A stretch of 64,000 nucleotides of DNA, taken from assembly GCA_963662815.2 (NCBI GenBank), contig CAXXWA010000023.1:1-64000 (forward strand), in the 5' to 3' direction. Under the pieces are notes generated by a model that saw only the letters and a program-made list of their open reading frames with translations, was not told where the DNA came from and made no database searches. This stretch comes from JAPPHA01 sp963662815 (lineage in GTDB: Bacteria; Pseudomonadota; Alphaproteobacteria; Rhodobacterales; Rhodobacteraceae). The position numbers and the translations under genes were made by a program. Shown here in pieces: positions 34,552 to 43,648 of the stretch; the first letter of the stretch is position 1, and every line of letters starts with the position of its first letter.

Positions 34552-35997
34552 ATGAGCCGCTACGACCTCATCGTCGTAGGAAGCGGCCCGGCAGGGCGGA
34601 GCGGCGCCATCCAGGCCGCGAAGCTCGGCAGCAGGGTGCTGGTCGTCGAGCGCGGCCGGCGCGTGGGCGGCGTTTCCGTCCACACCGGCACCATTCCCTC
34701 GAAAACGCTGCGCGAGACCATCCTCAACCTTTCCGGCTGGCGCGAGAGGAACTTCTATGGCCGCGCCTGGCGCGCGAAGGCGGACATCGACACCGGAGAC
34801 CTCAAGCTCCGCCTGCGCAAGACGCTCGAATACGAGGTGGAAGTGCTCGAGCACCAGTTCGCGCGCAACCGCGTGGAGACCAGGCGGGGGGAGGCGAAGT
34901 TCGTTTCCGCCGACAGCATCGAGGTCGTCGGGGCCGACCGGACGCGCATGGTCTACACGGCGGACCGGTTCCTGATCACGACCGGGACTCGGCCGTTCCG
35001 CCCCGACTACGTCCCCTTCAACGGCCGCAACGTCATCGACAGCGACGAGATCATCGAGCTTTCATTCGTGCCTGGCAGCGCCATTGTCGTCGGTGCCGGC
35101 GTGATCGGCGTCGAGTACGCAACCATGCTGCAGGCGCTCGACATCCGGACCACCTTGATCGAGCCGCGCAAGAGCTTTCTCGACTTCATCGACCGCACGC
35201 TGATCGCCGAGTTCACGGCGATCATTCGCGACATGGGACTCGACCTTCGGCTCGGCACGGGCGTGACCGCGATCGATGCGTCCGACCGTTCCGTCAGGGT
35301 GCAGATGGACACCGGACGGCAGGTGCGGGCGGACATGCTGCTGTTCGCCGCCGGGCGGCTCGGCGCAACCGACAGCCTGAACCTGAAGGCGTGCGGCATC
35401 GACGTCGATCACCGGGGAAGGATCGAGGTCGACCGCGGCACCTTCCGCACGTGCAGGCCGAACATCTATGCGGCAGGCGATGTCATCGGTTTTCCGTGCC
35501 TCGCCTCGACCGCGCTCCAGCAGGGTCGCGTTGCCGCATCCCATGCGCTCGACGGCCCGTCGATCAGGCAGTCTCCCTGGTTTCCGTACGGCATCTATTC
35601 CGTTCCGGAGATGTCCACCTGCGGCATGTCGGAAGAGGAGCTCAGGGAACGCGGAATCGGGTACGAAGTCGGGGTCGCGCGGTTTCGGGAAACGTCGCGC
35701 GGCCACATCATGGGCGTCGACCACGGGTTCCTCAAGATACTGGTGTCGCTGAAGACCCGCCGCCTGCTCGGCGTTCAGATCGTCGGCGAGGGCGCGACGG
35801 AACTCATTCACATCGCGCAGGCCGTTCTGGACCTGAAGGGAACCGTCGACTACTTCGTCGAGAACACCTTCAACTATCCGACTCTGGCTGAAGCCTACAA
35901 GATCGCCGGTCTCGACGCATGGAACCGGATGCCGGAGCCGGCTTCCGGCGACACTGCAGATGCGGAGGCAGGGGAAAGCGGGGACGCGAAGACATGA
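34552..35997 (+). CDS. sthA: Soluble pyridine nucleotide transhydrogenase (Si-specific)
   Basis: 481 residues of the flavoprotein disulfide reductase fold. The FAD motif is VVGSGPAGRSGAIQAAKLG and the NAD(P) motif VVGAGVIGVEYATML. Where disulfide reductases have the redox CxxxxC pair, this protein has GGVSVHTGTIPSKTLRE without Cys, the hallmark of SthA. It transfers hydride between NADPH and NAD. Following the NADH-producing formaldehyde oxidation genes, it may rebalance cofactors. It is somewhat longer than usual at the C-terminus (Ala/Gly/Asp-rich tail). Confidence 0.9.
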   Translation: MSRYDLIVVGSGPAGRSGAIQAAKLGSRVLVVERGRRVGGVSVHTGTIPSKTLRETILNLSGWRERNFYGRAWRAKADIDTGDLKLRLRKTLEYEVEVLEHQFARNRVETRRGEAKFVSADSIEVVGADRTRMVYTADRFLITTGTRPFRPDYVPFNGRNVIDSDEIIELSFVPGSAIVVGAGVIGVEYATMLQALDIRTTLIEPRKSFLDFIDRTLIAEFTAIIRDMGLDLRLGTGVTAIDASDRSVRVQMDTGRQVRADMLLFAAGRLGATDSLNLKACGIDVDHRGRIEVDRGTFRTCRPNIYAAGDVIGFPCLASTALQQGRVAASHALDGPSIRQSPWFPYGIYSVPEMSTCGMSEEELRERGIGYEVGVARFRETSRGHIMGVDHGFLKILVSLKTRRLLGVQIVGEGATELIHIAQAVLDLKGTVDYFVENTFNYPTLAEAYKIAGLDAWNRMPEPASGDTADAEAGESGDAKT

Positions 35998-36632
35998 ACG
36001 GCGTGCGAACCATCGTCTTCGACATCGGCGATGTCCTGATCGGCTGGGATCCTGTGCGCCTGTACGACGCGGTCATCGGACCCGACAGGCGCAAGGCCCT
36101 GTTCAGGGACGTCGACCTCCACACCATGAATGCGCGCATCGACCGCGGTGCACCCTTCAGGCAGACAGTCTACGAGACTGCGGAGGCGCACCCCCGATAC
36201 CGCGACGAGATCCGCATCTGGCATGATCGCTGGATCGAGATGGCGGGCCCGGCGATCCATGGATCGGTGCAGATCCTCGAATTCCTGCGCCAAAGGGACG
36301 TGCCGCTTCTCGCCCTGTCGAACTTCGGTCGCGAGAGTCTCGAACTGGCGGACTCCCGCTTCCCCTTCCTCACCTGGTTCGACCGGCGCTTCGTCTCCGC
36401 GCATCTCGGCTGCGTCAAACCCGAGCCGGAAATCTACAGGCTGCTCGAAGCGGACTGCGGCTGCCGACCCGAAGAGCTGCTGTTCACCGACGACCGGCAG
36501 GAAAACATCGAGGCGGCGACCCGCCGCAGCTGGCAGGCGCATCACTTCACTGGACCCGCCGGCTGGGCGCGTTGCCTGGAGACGCACGGGTTCCTGAGCG
36601 CCGCAGAAGTCGAAGCCGTGTCTCGTGGCTGA
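35994..36632 (+). CDS. HAD-superfamily hydrolase (subfamily IA)
   Basis: 212 residues from an ATG that overlaps the sthA stop by 4 bases (ATGA). Motif I is VFDIGDVLIGW with nucleophile Asp10, motif II LLALSNFG, the motif III Lys is in GCVKPEPEIY, and motif IV is FTDDRQENIEAA. The family comprises phosphatases and haloacid dehalogenases. Translational coupling to sthA and to the next gene places it in the same operon. The substrate is not known. Confidence 0.88.
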   Translation: MNGVRTIVFDIGDVLIGWDPVRLYDAVIGPDRRKALFRDVDLHTMNARIDRGAPFRQTVYETAEAHPRYRDEIRIWHDRWIEMAGPAIHGSVQILEFLRQRDVPLLALSNFGRESLELADSRFPFLTWFDRRFVSAHLGCVKPEPEIYRLLEADCGCRPEELLFTDDRQENIEAATRRSWQAHHFTGPAGWARCLETHGFLSAAEVEAVSRG

Positions 36633-37584
36633 GCCCCGGCTTCCCCGCATCGGGTTCGGCGACATCGACCGCCTGCTCAAGTGGAGCGACATCACCGATG
36701 CGATCCGGGCAGGTCACAGGTTGCCGCGCGCGAGCATCGATGACGGCCTCGTCTTCCGCGGCGACGATGCGCTCCTTACCCGGGCGGCCTGGATCGACGG
36801 CCTCGGGAGCGCAGTTAAGAGCGCCACGATCGTCCCTGGAAACGCCGCCCGGGGCCTGTCCACGGTTCACGGCGGCGTCACGCTCTTCTCCGACGCGACC
36901 GGCGAGCCGGAGGCGATCCTCGACTTCCACCTGGTGACAAAGTGGAAGACCGCCGCCGATTCGCTTCTTGGCGCGGAAACGCTCGCGCGGCGCGATTCGC
37001 GGCGAATTCTCGTCATGGGCGCCGGAACCGTCGCCCGGAACCTCGTGCACGCCTACGGAAGCGCGTTCGCGAACGCAGCCTTCCGGATCTGGAACAGGTC
37101 GCCGAAGAGTGCGCAGCTCGTAGCCGACGAGCTGGCTGCGTTCGCCGACATCACCGTCGCCGGGGATCGCGAGGCCGCCGTGCGCTGGGCCGACATCGTC
37201 TGCTGCGCCACCATGGCCAGCGATCCGATCCTGCACGGCGACTGGCTGCAGCCCGGACAGCATGTCGACCTCATCGGCTCCTTCCGTCCGGACATGCGCG
37301 AGGCGGACGACGCCGCCCTTCGCCGGGCGCGCATTTTCGTCGACAGCCACGAAACCACGCGCGGGCATACCGGCGAGATCCGGATTCCGCTGGAGACGGG
37401 CGCGATTTCCGAGGAGGACATCCTGGGAGATTTCTACGGTCTTCTCGACGGGCTGCAGGGCCGGGTTGCGGATGACGACATCACCCTCTTCAAGAACGGC
37501 GGTGGTGCGCATCTGGACCTGATGACGGCGCGACGCATTCTCGAGATCTGGACGGAAGAGCACCGTGCGGATCACGCGGAGTGA
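36625..37584 (+). CDS. Ornithine cyclodeaminase / mu-crystallin family protein
   Basis: 319 residues from GTG 36625, overlapping the HAD gene by 8 bases. Landmarks are VTLFSDATGEPEAILD, the NAD(P) motif RRILVMGAGTVARNLVHAYG, the CCATMASDPILHGDWLQPGQ block and DLIGSFRPDMREADD. The family includes ornithine cyclodeaminases and reductases of cyclic imino acids such as delta1-pyrroline- and delta1-piperideine-2-carboxylate. Several characterised bacterial members are reductases rather than cyclodeaminases. The reaction here is open. Confidence 0.87.
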   Translation: MAEPRLPRIGFGDIDRLLKWSDITDAIRAGHRLPRASIDDGLVFRGDDALLTRAAWIDGLGSAVKSATIVPGNAARGLSTVHGGVTLFSDATGEPEAILDFHLVTKWKTAADSLLGAETLARRDSRRILVMGAGTVARNLVHAYGSAFANAAFRIWNRSPKSAQLVADELAAFADITVAGDREAAVRWADIVCCATMASDPILHGDWLQPGQHVDLIGSFRPDMREADDAALRRARIFVDSHETTRGHTGEIRIPLETGAISEEDILGDFYGLLDGLQGRVADDDITLFKNGGGAHLDLMTARRILEIWTEEHRADHAE

Positions 37585-38368
37585 CATCGAATCCTTCCGC
37601 CGCGACGGCGCCGTGGCGGTGCGCGGCGCTTTCGCCGGCTGGGTGGACGAAATTGCCGCCGGCATAGCCCGCAACATGGAAGCCCCGGGGCCCTTCGCCT
37701 CGGAAAACGCCGTACCGGAGGGAGAGGGCCGCTTCTTCGACGACTACTGCAACTGGACGCGGATTCCCGAGTTCGGACGGGTGGTCAGTGACAGCGCCGC
37801 CGCCCGGCTCGCGGCGGATGTCATGCAGTCCTCGCGCGCGCAGTTCTTTCACGACCATGTCCTCGTGAAGGAATCGGGAACGGCCAAGCCGACGCCCTGG
37901 CACCAGGACGCTCCCTACTACTTCGTCGACGGTACGCAGACCGTAAGCATGTGGATCGCCGTCGACCCGGTCCGCGAGGCCTCCCTTCGGCTGATCGCCG
38001 GATCCCACCTCTGGCCCGGCATGGTGCGTCCTGTCAGCTGGGCCGACAACAGCGATTTCTACGATGGTGCGCACGACTGGATTCCCGTGCCCGACCCGGA
38101 TGCCGATCCGCCGGGCGAGCGCATCCTCGAATGGCCGCTGGAACCCGGCGACGCCGTCCTGTTCGACTTCAGGACGCTGCACGGTGCGCGAGGCAATCCA
38201 GGCGGAGCGCGCCGGCGAATTCTGTCCCTGCGCTGGGTCGGCGACGACGCGCGCTTCGTCGAAAGGCCCGGGCGGACGTCCCCGCCCTTTCCCGGACACG
38301 GCATGCGGGCGGGCGAACGCCTCAGGGAGGACTGGTTCCCGGTGGTCTGGCGGAGTTCCGGGACGTGA
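37565..38368 (+). CDS. Phytanoyl-CoA dioxygenase (PhyH) family protein
   Basis: 267 residues from GTG 37565, overlapping the previous gene by 20 bases. The Fe(II) facial triad is visible as His113 and Asp115 in PWHQDAPYY and His206 in FRTLHGARGN, followed by Arg residues suited to bind 2-oxoglutarate. PhyH enzymes are oxygenases that hydroxylate small molecules. The near-continuous overlap through sthA, HAD, the cyclodeaminase-like gene and this gene suggests one multi-gene transcript. The substrate is unknown. Confidence 0.87.
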   Translation: MRITRSDIESFRRDGAVAVRGAFAGWVDEIAAGIARNMEAPGPFASENAVPEGEGRFFDDYCNWTRIPEFGRVVSDSAAARLAADVMQSSRAQFFHDHVLVKESGTAKPTPWHQDAPYYFVDGTQTVSMWIAVDPVREASLRLIAGSHLWPGMVRPVSWADNSDFYDGAHDWIPVPDPDADPPGERILEWPLEPGDAVLFDFRTLHGARGNPGGARRRILSLRWVGDDARFVERPGRTSPPFPGHGMRAGERLREDWFPVVWRSSGT

Positions 38369-38444
38369 ACCGAGGATCCGACCTGTGTCGGACGCACCGG
38401 GGATTCTCGGTGCGCAGGATGTCCGGGTCGGTTAGACTTCCGTC

Positions 38445-39908
38445 ATGACCGCGCTTCCCTTCGACAACAGCTATGCCCGTCTGCCCGGAAGGTTCTTTTC
38501 GAGAGTCCAGCCGGACACGGCGCCCGCACCGGAACTGATCCGCCTCAACCGCGGATTGGCGGACGTGCTGCGCCTCGACGCCGACTGGCTGTCCTCGCCG
38601 GACGGCATTGCCATGCTCGCCGGCGGCGCGCTTCCCGGCGAAGCCGATTCGATCGCCATGGCCTATGCCGGCCACCAGTTCGGCGGCTGGGTTCCGCAAC
38701 TCGGGGACGGACGCGCGCTGCTGCTTGGAGAAGTCGTCGGACGCGACGGGCTGCGGCGGGACGTCCAGCTCAAGGGATCGGGGCGCACCCCGTATTCGCG
38801 CCAGGGCGACGGCAAGGCACCGCTCGGACCTGTGCTCAGGGAGTATATCGTAAGCGAAGCGATGGCCGCTCTCGGCGTGCCGACGTCGCGCTCGCTTGCG
38901 GCGGTCCTTACCGGCGAAACCGTATACCGCGAAACGCCGCTTCCCGGCGCCGTGCTTACGCGCGTGGCCGAAAGCCACATCCGGGTCGGCACATTCCAGT
39001 ACTTCGGCGCGCACGGCGACCGGGACGGACTCCGCGAACTCGCCAACTACGCGATTGCGCGCCATTATCCGGCGGCGGCGGATTCCGACAGGCCGTACCG
39101 GAAGCTCCTCGACGGCGTCATCAGCCGTCAGGCGCGGTTGATTCCCAAGTGGATGGGCCTCGGGTTCATCCACGGCGTCATGAACACCGACAACATGCAG
39201 ATCGCAGGCGAGACGATCGACTACGGTCCCTGCGCCTTCATGGAGGCCTTTCATCCGAAGACGGTCTTCAGTTCGATCGACCATTTCGGGCGATACGCCT
39301 GGGTGAACCAGCCGAGGATCGCCGAGTGGAACCTCGCGCGCCTGGCGGAAGCGCTGATTCCCCTCCTCGCCGACGACGAAGCGGAAGCCATCGCCGACGC
39401 GCGCGATGCCCTCTCGGGATTCGCGCCGCAGTTGTCGGCCGAGCTCGCTGATACCTTCGAAAGGAAGTTCGGCCTTCCGGAGGGTCAGGACGGCAATTCG
39501 GAATTCATCGAATCCGCCTTCACCCTGATGGCGGAGAACGCGGTCGACTTCACGCTGTTCTTCAGGGAGCTGACCCGGTTCGCGAGCGGCACCGATAATG
39601 CGGGTTTCAAGTCCCTTTTCCGTGAAGCAGGCGGCGCCGACGCCTGGCTTGAAGCATGGAAGAAGACGTCGGGCACGGGTGACCCTAGCGAGCGGACAAA
39701 ACGAATGCAGCGCCAGAACCCGGTCTTCATTCCGCGCAACCACCGCGTCGAGGAGGCGATCCGGCGCGCGATGTCGAACGATTTCGGGCCGTTTCACCGA
39801 CTGGTCGATGTCCTGAAGTCGCCTTTCAGGGAACAGCCTGAGCACGCGGACCTGGAACGGCGGCCCCGTCCCGAGGAGCGCGTGCAGAGGACGTTCTGCG
39901 GCACGTAG
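38445..39908 (+). CDS. selO: Protein adenylyltransferase SelO (YdiU family)
   Basis: 487 residues, the usual size for the UPF0061/YdiU family. Landmarks are AMAYAGHQFGGWVPQLGDGR, LKGSGRTPYSRQGDGKAPLG, PTSRSLAAVLTGE, HGVMNTDNMQIAGETIDYG and the C-terminal Arg-rich motif near NPVFIPRNHRVEEAI. SelO is a pseudokinase-fold enzyme that transfers AMP to Ser, Thr or Tyr of proteins, linked to redox stress. Bacterial forms lack the selenocysteine of the mitochondrial version; the C-terminus here ends FCGT, still with a Cys near the end. Confidence 0.94.
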   Translation: MTALPFDNSYARLPGRFFSRVQPDTAPAPELIRLNRGLADVLRLDADWLSSPDGIAMLAGGALPGEADSIAMAYAGHQFGGWVPQLGDGRALLLGEVVGRDGLRRDVQLKGSGRTPYSRQGDGKAPLGPVLREYIVSEAMAALGVPTSRSLAAVLTGETVYRETPLPGAVLTRVAESHIRVGTFQYFGAHGDRDGLRELANYAIARHYPAAADSDRPYRKLLDGVISRQARLIPKWMGLGFIHGVMNTDNMQIAGETIDYGPCAFMEAFHPKTVFSSIDHFGRYAWVNQPRIAEWNLARLAEALIPLLADDEAEAIADARDALSGFAPQLSAELADTFERKFGLPEGQDGNSEFIESAFTLMAENAVDFTLFFRELTRFASGTDNAGFKSLFREAGGADAWLEAWKKTSGTGDPSERTKRMQRQNPVFIPRNHRVEEAIRRAMSNDFGPFHRLVDVLKSPFREQPEHADLERRPRPEERVQRTFCGT

Positions 39909-39946
39909 TCGCAACAGCAATCGCCGCGAAAGGGAGCGCCTCTGCC

Positions 39947-40933
39947 ATGGCAACGGAACATGACGCCAGCATGATGAACAATCTTTACTGGTGGGGCATC
40001 CCGACGCTGTTCCGCTGTCCTGTCGGAGAACCGGAAGGACGGGACATCGTCCTCGCGGGAATTCCGCATTCGACGGGCAACGGCACCACGGAGCGCGACC
40101 AGCACCTCGGTCCGCGCGCGGTTCGAGACGTTTCTGCGTTGCAGAGGCGCGTTCACGGCGCTTTCGGCATCGATCCCTGGTCCGCGTCCGCAATCGCCGA
40201 CGTCGGCGACGTGCCGCTCCCGCGCGCGAACGACAACGAGGACTGCATCGAGCGGATCACGGAATTCTTCAGGCGCATCGACCGGGCCGGCGCAAGACCG
40301 GTTTCGATCGGCGGCGACCACTCCGTGACCGGCGGGGTTCTTCAGGCGCTCGGATGTGGGCGGATCGCCGGAGCCGAACCCGTCTGCCTTCTCCACCTCG
40401 ACGCTCACACGGACGTGTTCACGAAGGTCGACCATTTCCTCGGCGCCCGGAAGTCGGCAGCGCATTGGGCCGCCTACCTTGTCGACCAGGGGCAGGTGGA
40501 CGCCGGCAATTCCATGCAGGTCGGGCTTAGGGGTCATCCCCGTACGGCCGACTGGCTGCAGCCGGCCTACGACTACGGGTACAACATCGTGACCATGGCC
40601 GAGTACCGGAGGCGCGGCGCATCCGATGTCATCGCGGAGGTCCGCGACAGGCTTGAAGGGCGTCCCGTCTACGTGACCTTCGACCTCGACTGTCTCGATC
40701 CGGCTGTCGCACCGGCTGTTGCGAACCTGGAGCCGGGTTCAAACGGGTTTTCCATGGACGAGGCCACCGCGCTCCTGCATGCAGTGCGCGGTCTGAACAT
40801 CATTGGCGGCGATGTCGTCTGTCTTATGCCCACGAAGGACAGCCCGAACCGGATCACTGCGATGGTGGCGGCCGCGGTCATGTTCGAGATGATCTGCATG
40901 ATCTCTGAAACAGTATCGTCAGCTTCCAGGTAA
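39947..40933 (+). CDS. Agmatinase/arginase-family (ureohydrolase) protein
   Basis: 328 residues of the ureohydrolase fold. Mn ligands are visible: His125 in IGGDHSVTGG, Asp152, His154 and Asp156 in HLDAHTDVF, and Asp246 and Asp248 in TFDLDCLDP. The conserved catalytic or binding Glu near the C-terminus (GGDVVEv.P in agmatinases and arginases) is Cys292 here (GGDVVCLMPTKDSPN). It probably hydrolyses a guanidino compound, but not necessarily agmatine. It follows selO by 38 bases and may be co-transcribed. Confidence 0.85.
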   Translation: MATEHDASMMNNLYWWGIPTLFRCPVGEPEGRDIVLAGIPHSTGNGTTERDQHLGPRAVRDVSALQRRVHGAFGIDPWSASAIADVGDVPLPRANDNEDCIERITEFFRRIDRAGARPVSIGGDHSVTGGVLQALGCGRIAGAEPVCLLHLDAHTDVFTKVDHFLGARKSAAHWAAYLVDQGQVDAGNSMQVGLRGHPRTADWLQPAYDYGYNIVTMAEYRRRGASDVIAEVRDRLEGRPVYVTFDLDCLDPAVAPAVANLEPGSNGFSMDEATALLHAVRGLNIIGGDVVCLMPTKDSPNRITAMVAAAVMFEMICMISETVSSASR

Positions 40934-41096
40934 AGGCCTTCCGTCGAAGCAGGAGCAGTTGCAGAAGGTCGTGGCGACCGGCGCGCTGCAACCTCCGCGT
41001 CGGTCGAGTTGCGAGTTGTTGAATTTGCCATCGACGCGGCGCGGTCCTTGCCATTTCCACAGAAAAGGTTGCAACAAGCGCATTATAGTGCCAATT

Positions 41097-41126
41097 TTGT
41101 CAAAAATTTGTTGTTATTTATATTAT
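41097..41126 (+). promoter_or_regulatory. Candidate sigma70-type promoter for the AbiL-like pair
   Basis: TTGTCA (41097-41102) and TATTAT (41121-41126) are separated by 18 bases within an unusually AT-rich patch (41090-41150). The ATPase gene starts 36 bases after the -10 element, with GGGAG six bases before the ATG. Start site not tested. Confidence 0.5.
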
Positions 41127-41161
41127 AAAACAACATTTGAACACGATTAAGGGAGTCCAAA

Positions 41162-42400
41162 ATGCTGTACAGGGTCGAAGTCGAAAACTTTTTCTCGTTT
41201 TGCGAGCGTCAGGCCATAGATCTGCGCGCCAGAAAGTCCCTAGAGGACCCACTCGGCCGGCTTGCGCCACTTCATGGCGGCTCCGAATGGGTTTGCCCGA
41301 GCGTTGTTGCGCTGTTCGGACCCAATGCCGCCGGAAAGTCGAATGCACTGAAGGCGATTGCATTCGCGGCCTGGTTCGTGACCAAAAGTTTCGAGCACAG
41401 GGCAAGTCACGTCCTGCCATACCAAAAATTCGGAACCGCGGAGAAGATCGCGGACACCACTCGGATATCGCTGTCTTTCTCGGGTCCAGCAGACTTTCAC
41501 GACCAGACGGGCGATGGGCCCGAGTGCCCCTACACCTACGAACTTGTTCTGTCGGGCCGGGGCGCGCGCCCGGCGGCAATTCCGATTCCCGTTCAAGATC
41601 GCGTTGTCCTCGAGAAACTCACCTACCAACCCAAGGGCCGCGGAAAGCCGACAACCATAGTCGAGAGGCGGGAAAACAGCCGATTGAGACACGTCCGCGG
41701 ATTCCTGATGAAGGGCCAGACAAGCGCACTGCACGCAACGCAGCGGCCGAATGCAAGCATCTTCTCCACCCTGGCGCAACTCAATCACCAATTCGCGTCG
41801 AACTTCGTGAAGTCCACTTCACAGATAATGTACAACATTCCTTTCGATCGACTTGAGAACGACGAAATCCTTGCTGCCAGATGGTACGCGAACGCTCCCA
41901 AGGGGCTTGCAGACCTTCAATCGATGGCGAAATGCATGGATCTCGGGATTGAGGGCATCAGAGTCATGTATTCCTCGCCGGATCCCATGCTGGAGTTTTC
42001 GCACTCCGGACTGGAAGAGAAAATCTGCCTCCCATTCGAAAGTCATGGAACCCGCCAGTTCGTCAAACTGTTTCCCTGCTTGCACCATGCGCTCGAAATG
42101 GGAAGCATTGCCGTCATCGACGATATCGATTCGGCCATTCACCCGCAGTTGCTGAACGAAGTCGTGCAATGGTTCAGCGACGACGAACGAAACCCTCGTC
42201 GCGCCCAAATCTGGATGACATGCCAGTCCCCGAGCCTGATGAACGAATTGACGAAGGAAGGCATTCTTTTCTGCGAGAAGAATTCGCGGGGGTGTTCCGA
42301 TGTCTACGGCTTGAAAGACATCGAACGCGTTCGACGCAATGAGAACTTTTATGGCAAGTACATGGGCGGTGTGTATGGTGCAGTGCCAAGATTCGGGTGA
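41162..42400 (+). CDS. AAA-family ATPase, AbiLi/RloA-type defence protein
   Basis: 412 residues of an OLD/SMC-like ATPase. Walker A is GPNAAGKS (residues 53-60) right after the N-terminal YRVEVENFFSF strand, and a Walker B-like IAVIDDIDSAIHP segment lies near residue 325. Such proteins (AAA_15/AAA_21) form defence pairs with RloB-like TOPRIM-type proteins, as in AbiL of lactococci. The next gene, overlapping by 4 bases, is a RloB family remnant, which supports the assignment. The pair stands alone behind its own AT-rich promoter, as usual for acquired defence genes. Confidence 0.85.
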   Translation: MLYRVEVENFFSFCERQAIDLRARKSLEDPLGRLAPLHGGSEWVCPSVVALFGPNAAGKSNALKAIAFAAWFVTKSFEHRASHVLPYQKFGTAEKIADTTRISLSFSGPADFHDQTGDGPECPYTYELVLSGRGARPAAIPIPVQDRVVLEKLTYQPKGRGKPTTIVERRENSRLRHVRGFLMKGQTSALHATQRPNASIFSTLAQLNHQFASNFVKSTSQIMYNIPFDRLENDEILAARWYANAPKGLADLQSMAKCMDLGIEGIRVMYSSPDPMLEFSHSGLEEKICLPFESHGTRQFVKLFPCLHHALEMGSIAVIDDIDSAIHPQLLNEVVQWFSDDERNPRRAQIWMTCQSPSLMNELTKEGILFCEKNSRGCSDVYGLKDIERVRRNENFYGKYMGGVYGAVPRFG

Positions 42401-42960
42401 TGAGTCGCCGACGGCAGATTCGTCGCAGGAAGCGCGTTTTCGTTGGTTGCGAAGGACAAAGTGAACGAAGCTATGCGGCACTGCTACAGCGGTTCGCGGA
42501 CGAGACCGGATTGGCCGTCCACATCGACGCAAAGGTGCTGACCAGCGCAGGAGACCCTCTGTCCCTTGAAAAAAGCCGCTCAGTTGATTTCGCGCGGCGA
42601 GCAGCAAAAAACCAAATACGCTTCGAGGTTGCTGTTGTTCGACTCGGATTGTCTCGGAAAAGACCTCAGCCGAGATGAACTAATGCTGACAACCGCAGCC
42701 AAACCAGGCTGACTCTCATCAAGCAGAACGTTTGTCTCGTGTCCGTGTTGTTGCGCCGTTTTGCAGGTCATGAGAACGACAATCCAGCAACCGCCGCCGA
42801 AGCACTGAGTCGTCTGCGAAACGCCTGGCCGGAATATAGAAAGGGGATGCCGGCTATTGACCTCGAATTGCGCATTCAACAGGTTGACGTGAAAAGAGCG
42901 GCCGGAAGTCGATTGAATCCTGACCTGCGAGTGCTACTTTTCGAAATCGGCCTTCTTTGA
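42397..42960 (+). pseudogene. RloB-like (AbiLii) protein, double frameshift
   Basis: The first frame gives RRRKRVFVGCEGQSERSYAA, then LLQRFADETGL and GDPLSLEKS. After a run of six A (about 42570-42575) the sense continues in another frame as AQLISRGEQQKTKYASRLLL followed by FDSDCLGKDLSRDEL. A second shift near 42700-42712 returns to the first frame with LIKQNVCLVSVLLRRF, WPEYRKGMPAIDLELRIQ and a normal C-terminus ending at TGA 42958-42960. The E in VGCEG and the DSD block are the acidic residues expected for a TOPRIM-like RloB. Two indels of opposite sign suggest decay rather than programmed frameshifting. Confidence 0.75.
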
Positions 42961-43369
42961 GGTCAGGGCTCAACGCAAGGAAAGATCAGCCTTGTGGTCG
43001 ATCCGGAAGGGGCAAGGCCGCGGACGAACAGCAAGCCGGAGATGACGAGCTTTCGGAGTGGGCGACAGCGTTGCGCGCCGGTTCATTCCGCCACCGGGGC
43101 GACGCAATCCCTTTCCACGAAACGCGCGCTCCCGATCGCTCGGCTTCTCTGAACCCCACGTCTGACAAGGCAATTGTCATTTGCCGGGCTTCGAACGGAT
43201 TTGCGCCCCTGTCTTTCGCGATTCGGCACTCCAAAGGAGCTCGGGATCCTTGCCGCCCCGACGTCGGCACGGGAACGGGAGCGGCCGGAAGTCGCAGCCG
43301 TCAGGCGCACCATCCGCGGACAGAGCAATGGGCCGGGCAGGAGGGGTCGTTGCCGAGCCCCTCTTCCAG
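42961..43369. other. Intergenic stretch between the AbiL-like pair and the intron tail
   Basis: Long open frames exist here only because of base composition; none resembles a known protein. I see no RNA gene. It joins the RloB remnant to the group II intron tail. Confidence 0.4.
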
Positions 43370-43440
43370 TCTCGGCAGGGTTGCGCATTGCTGCGCACCC
43401 CGCACAGATCCGGACATGGACGCCAACCCATCCGGTTCCT
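43370..43440 (-). mobile_element. Group II intron 3' tail (domains V and VI)
   Basis: The minus strand holds a domain V-like hairpin at 43407-43438 (GAACCGGA paired with TCCGGATC apart from one mismatch, an inner TGG/CCA stem and a two-base TG bulge). It is followed by a domain VI-like stem with GGGTGCGC opposite GCGCAACCC. No maturase gene or 5' domains are found upstream on this strand, so it is a truncated remnant. It differs in sequence from the intron at 21.4-22.2 kb. Confidence 0.5.
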
Positions 43441-43648
43441 GCCTCGGGTGCTTGGCGGCGAACCGCCGGTCAGGCCACGGCGCACCGAAGCTCCGATTAG
43501 GCCGACTTTTATTCGAGCCGGGGGAAGTCTCGCCAGAACTTCTGCTCAAAAGGATGGATGTGCCCGAATTGGTAACAGCTCGGACTGGCCCGGGTCAGGG
43601 CTGAAAGCAGTTTCTCCAATCAGGTCTCGGACTTGTTTCCAGTCCGCG

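Noticed and set aside
41085..41100. A 12-base sequence GTGCCAATTTTG shared with the region before the Xre-RES pair (about 18872)
   Set aside because: A 12-base match is expected by chance many times in a window this size, and the positions relative to start codons differ.
42957..43604. A 215-codon plus-strand frame after the RloB remnant
   Set aside because: Composition is that of noncoding GC-rich DNA, no domain is visible, and part of it overlaps the group II intron tail on the other strand.
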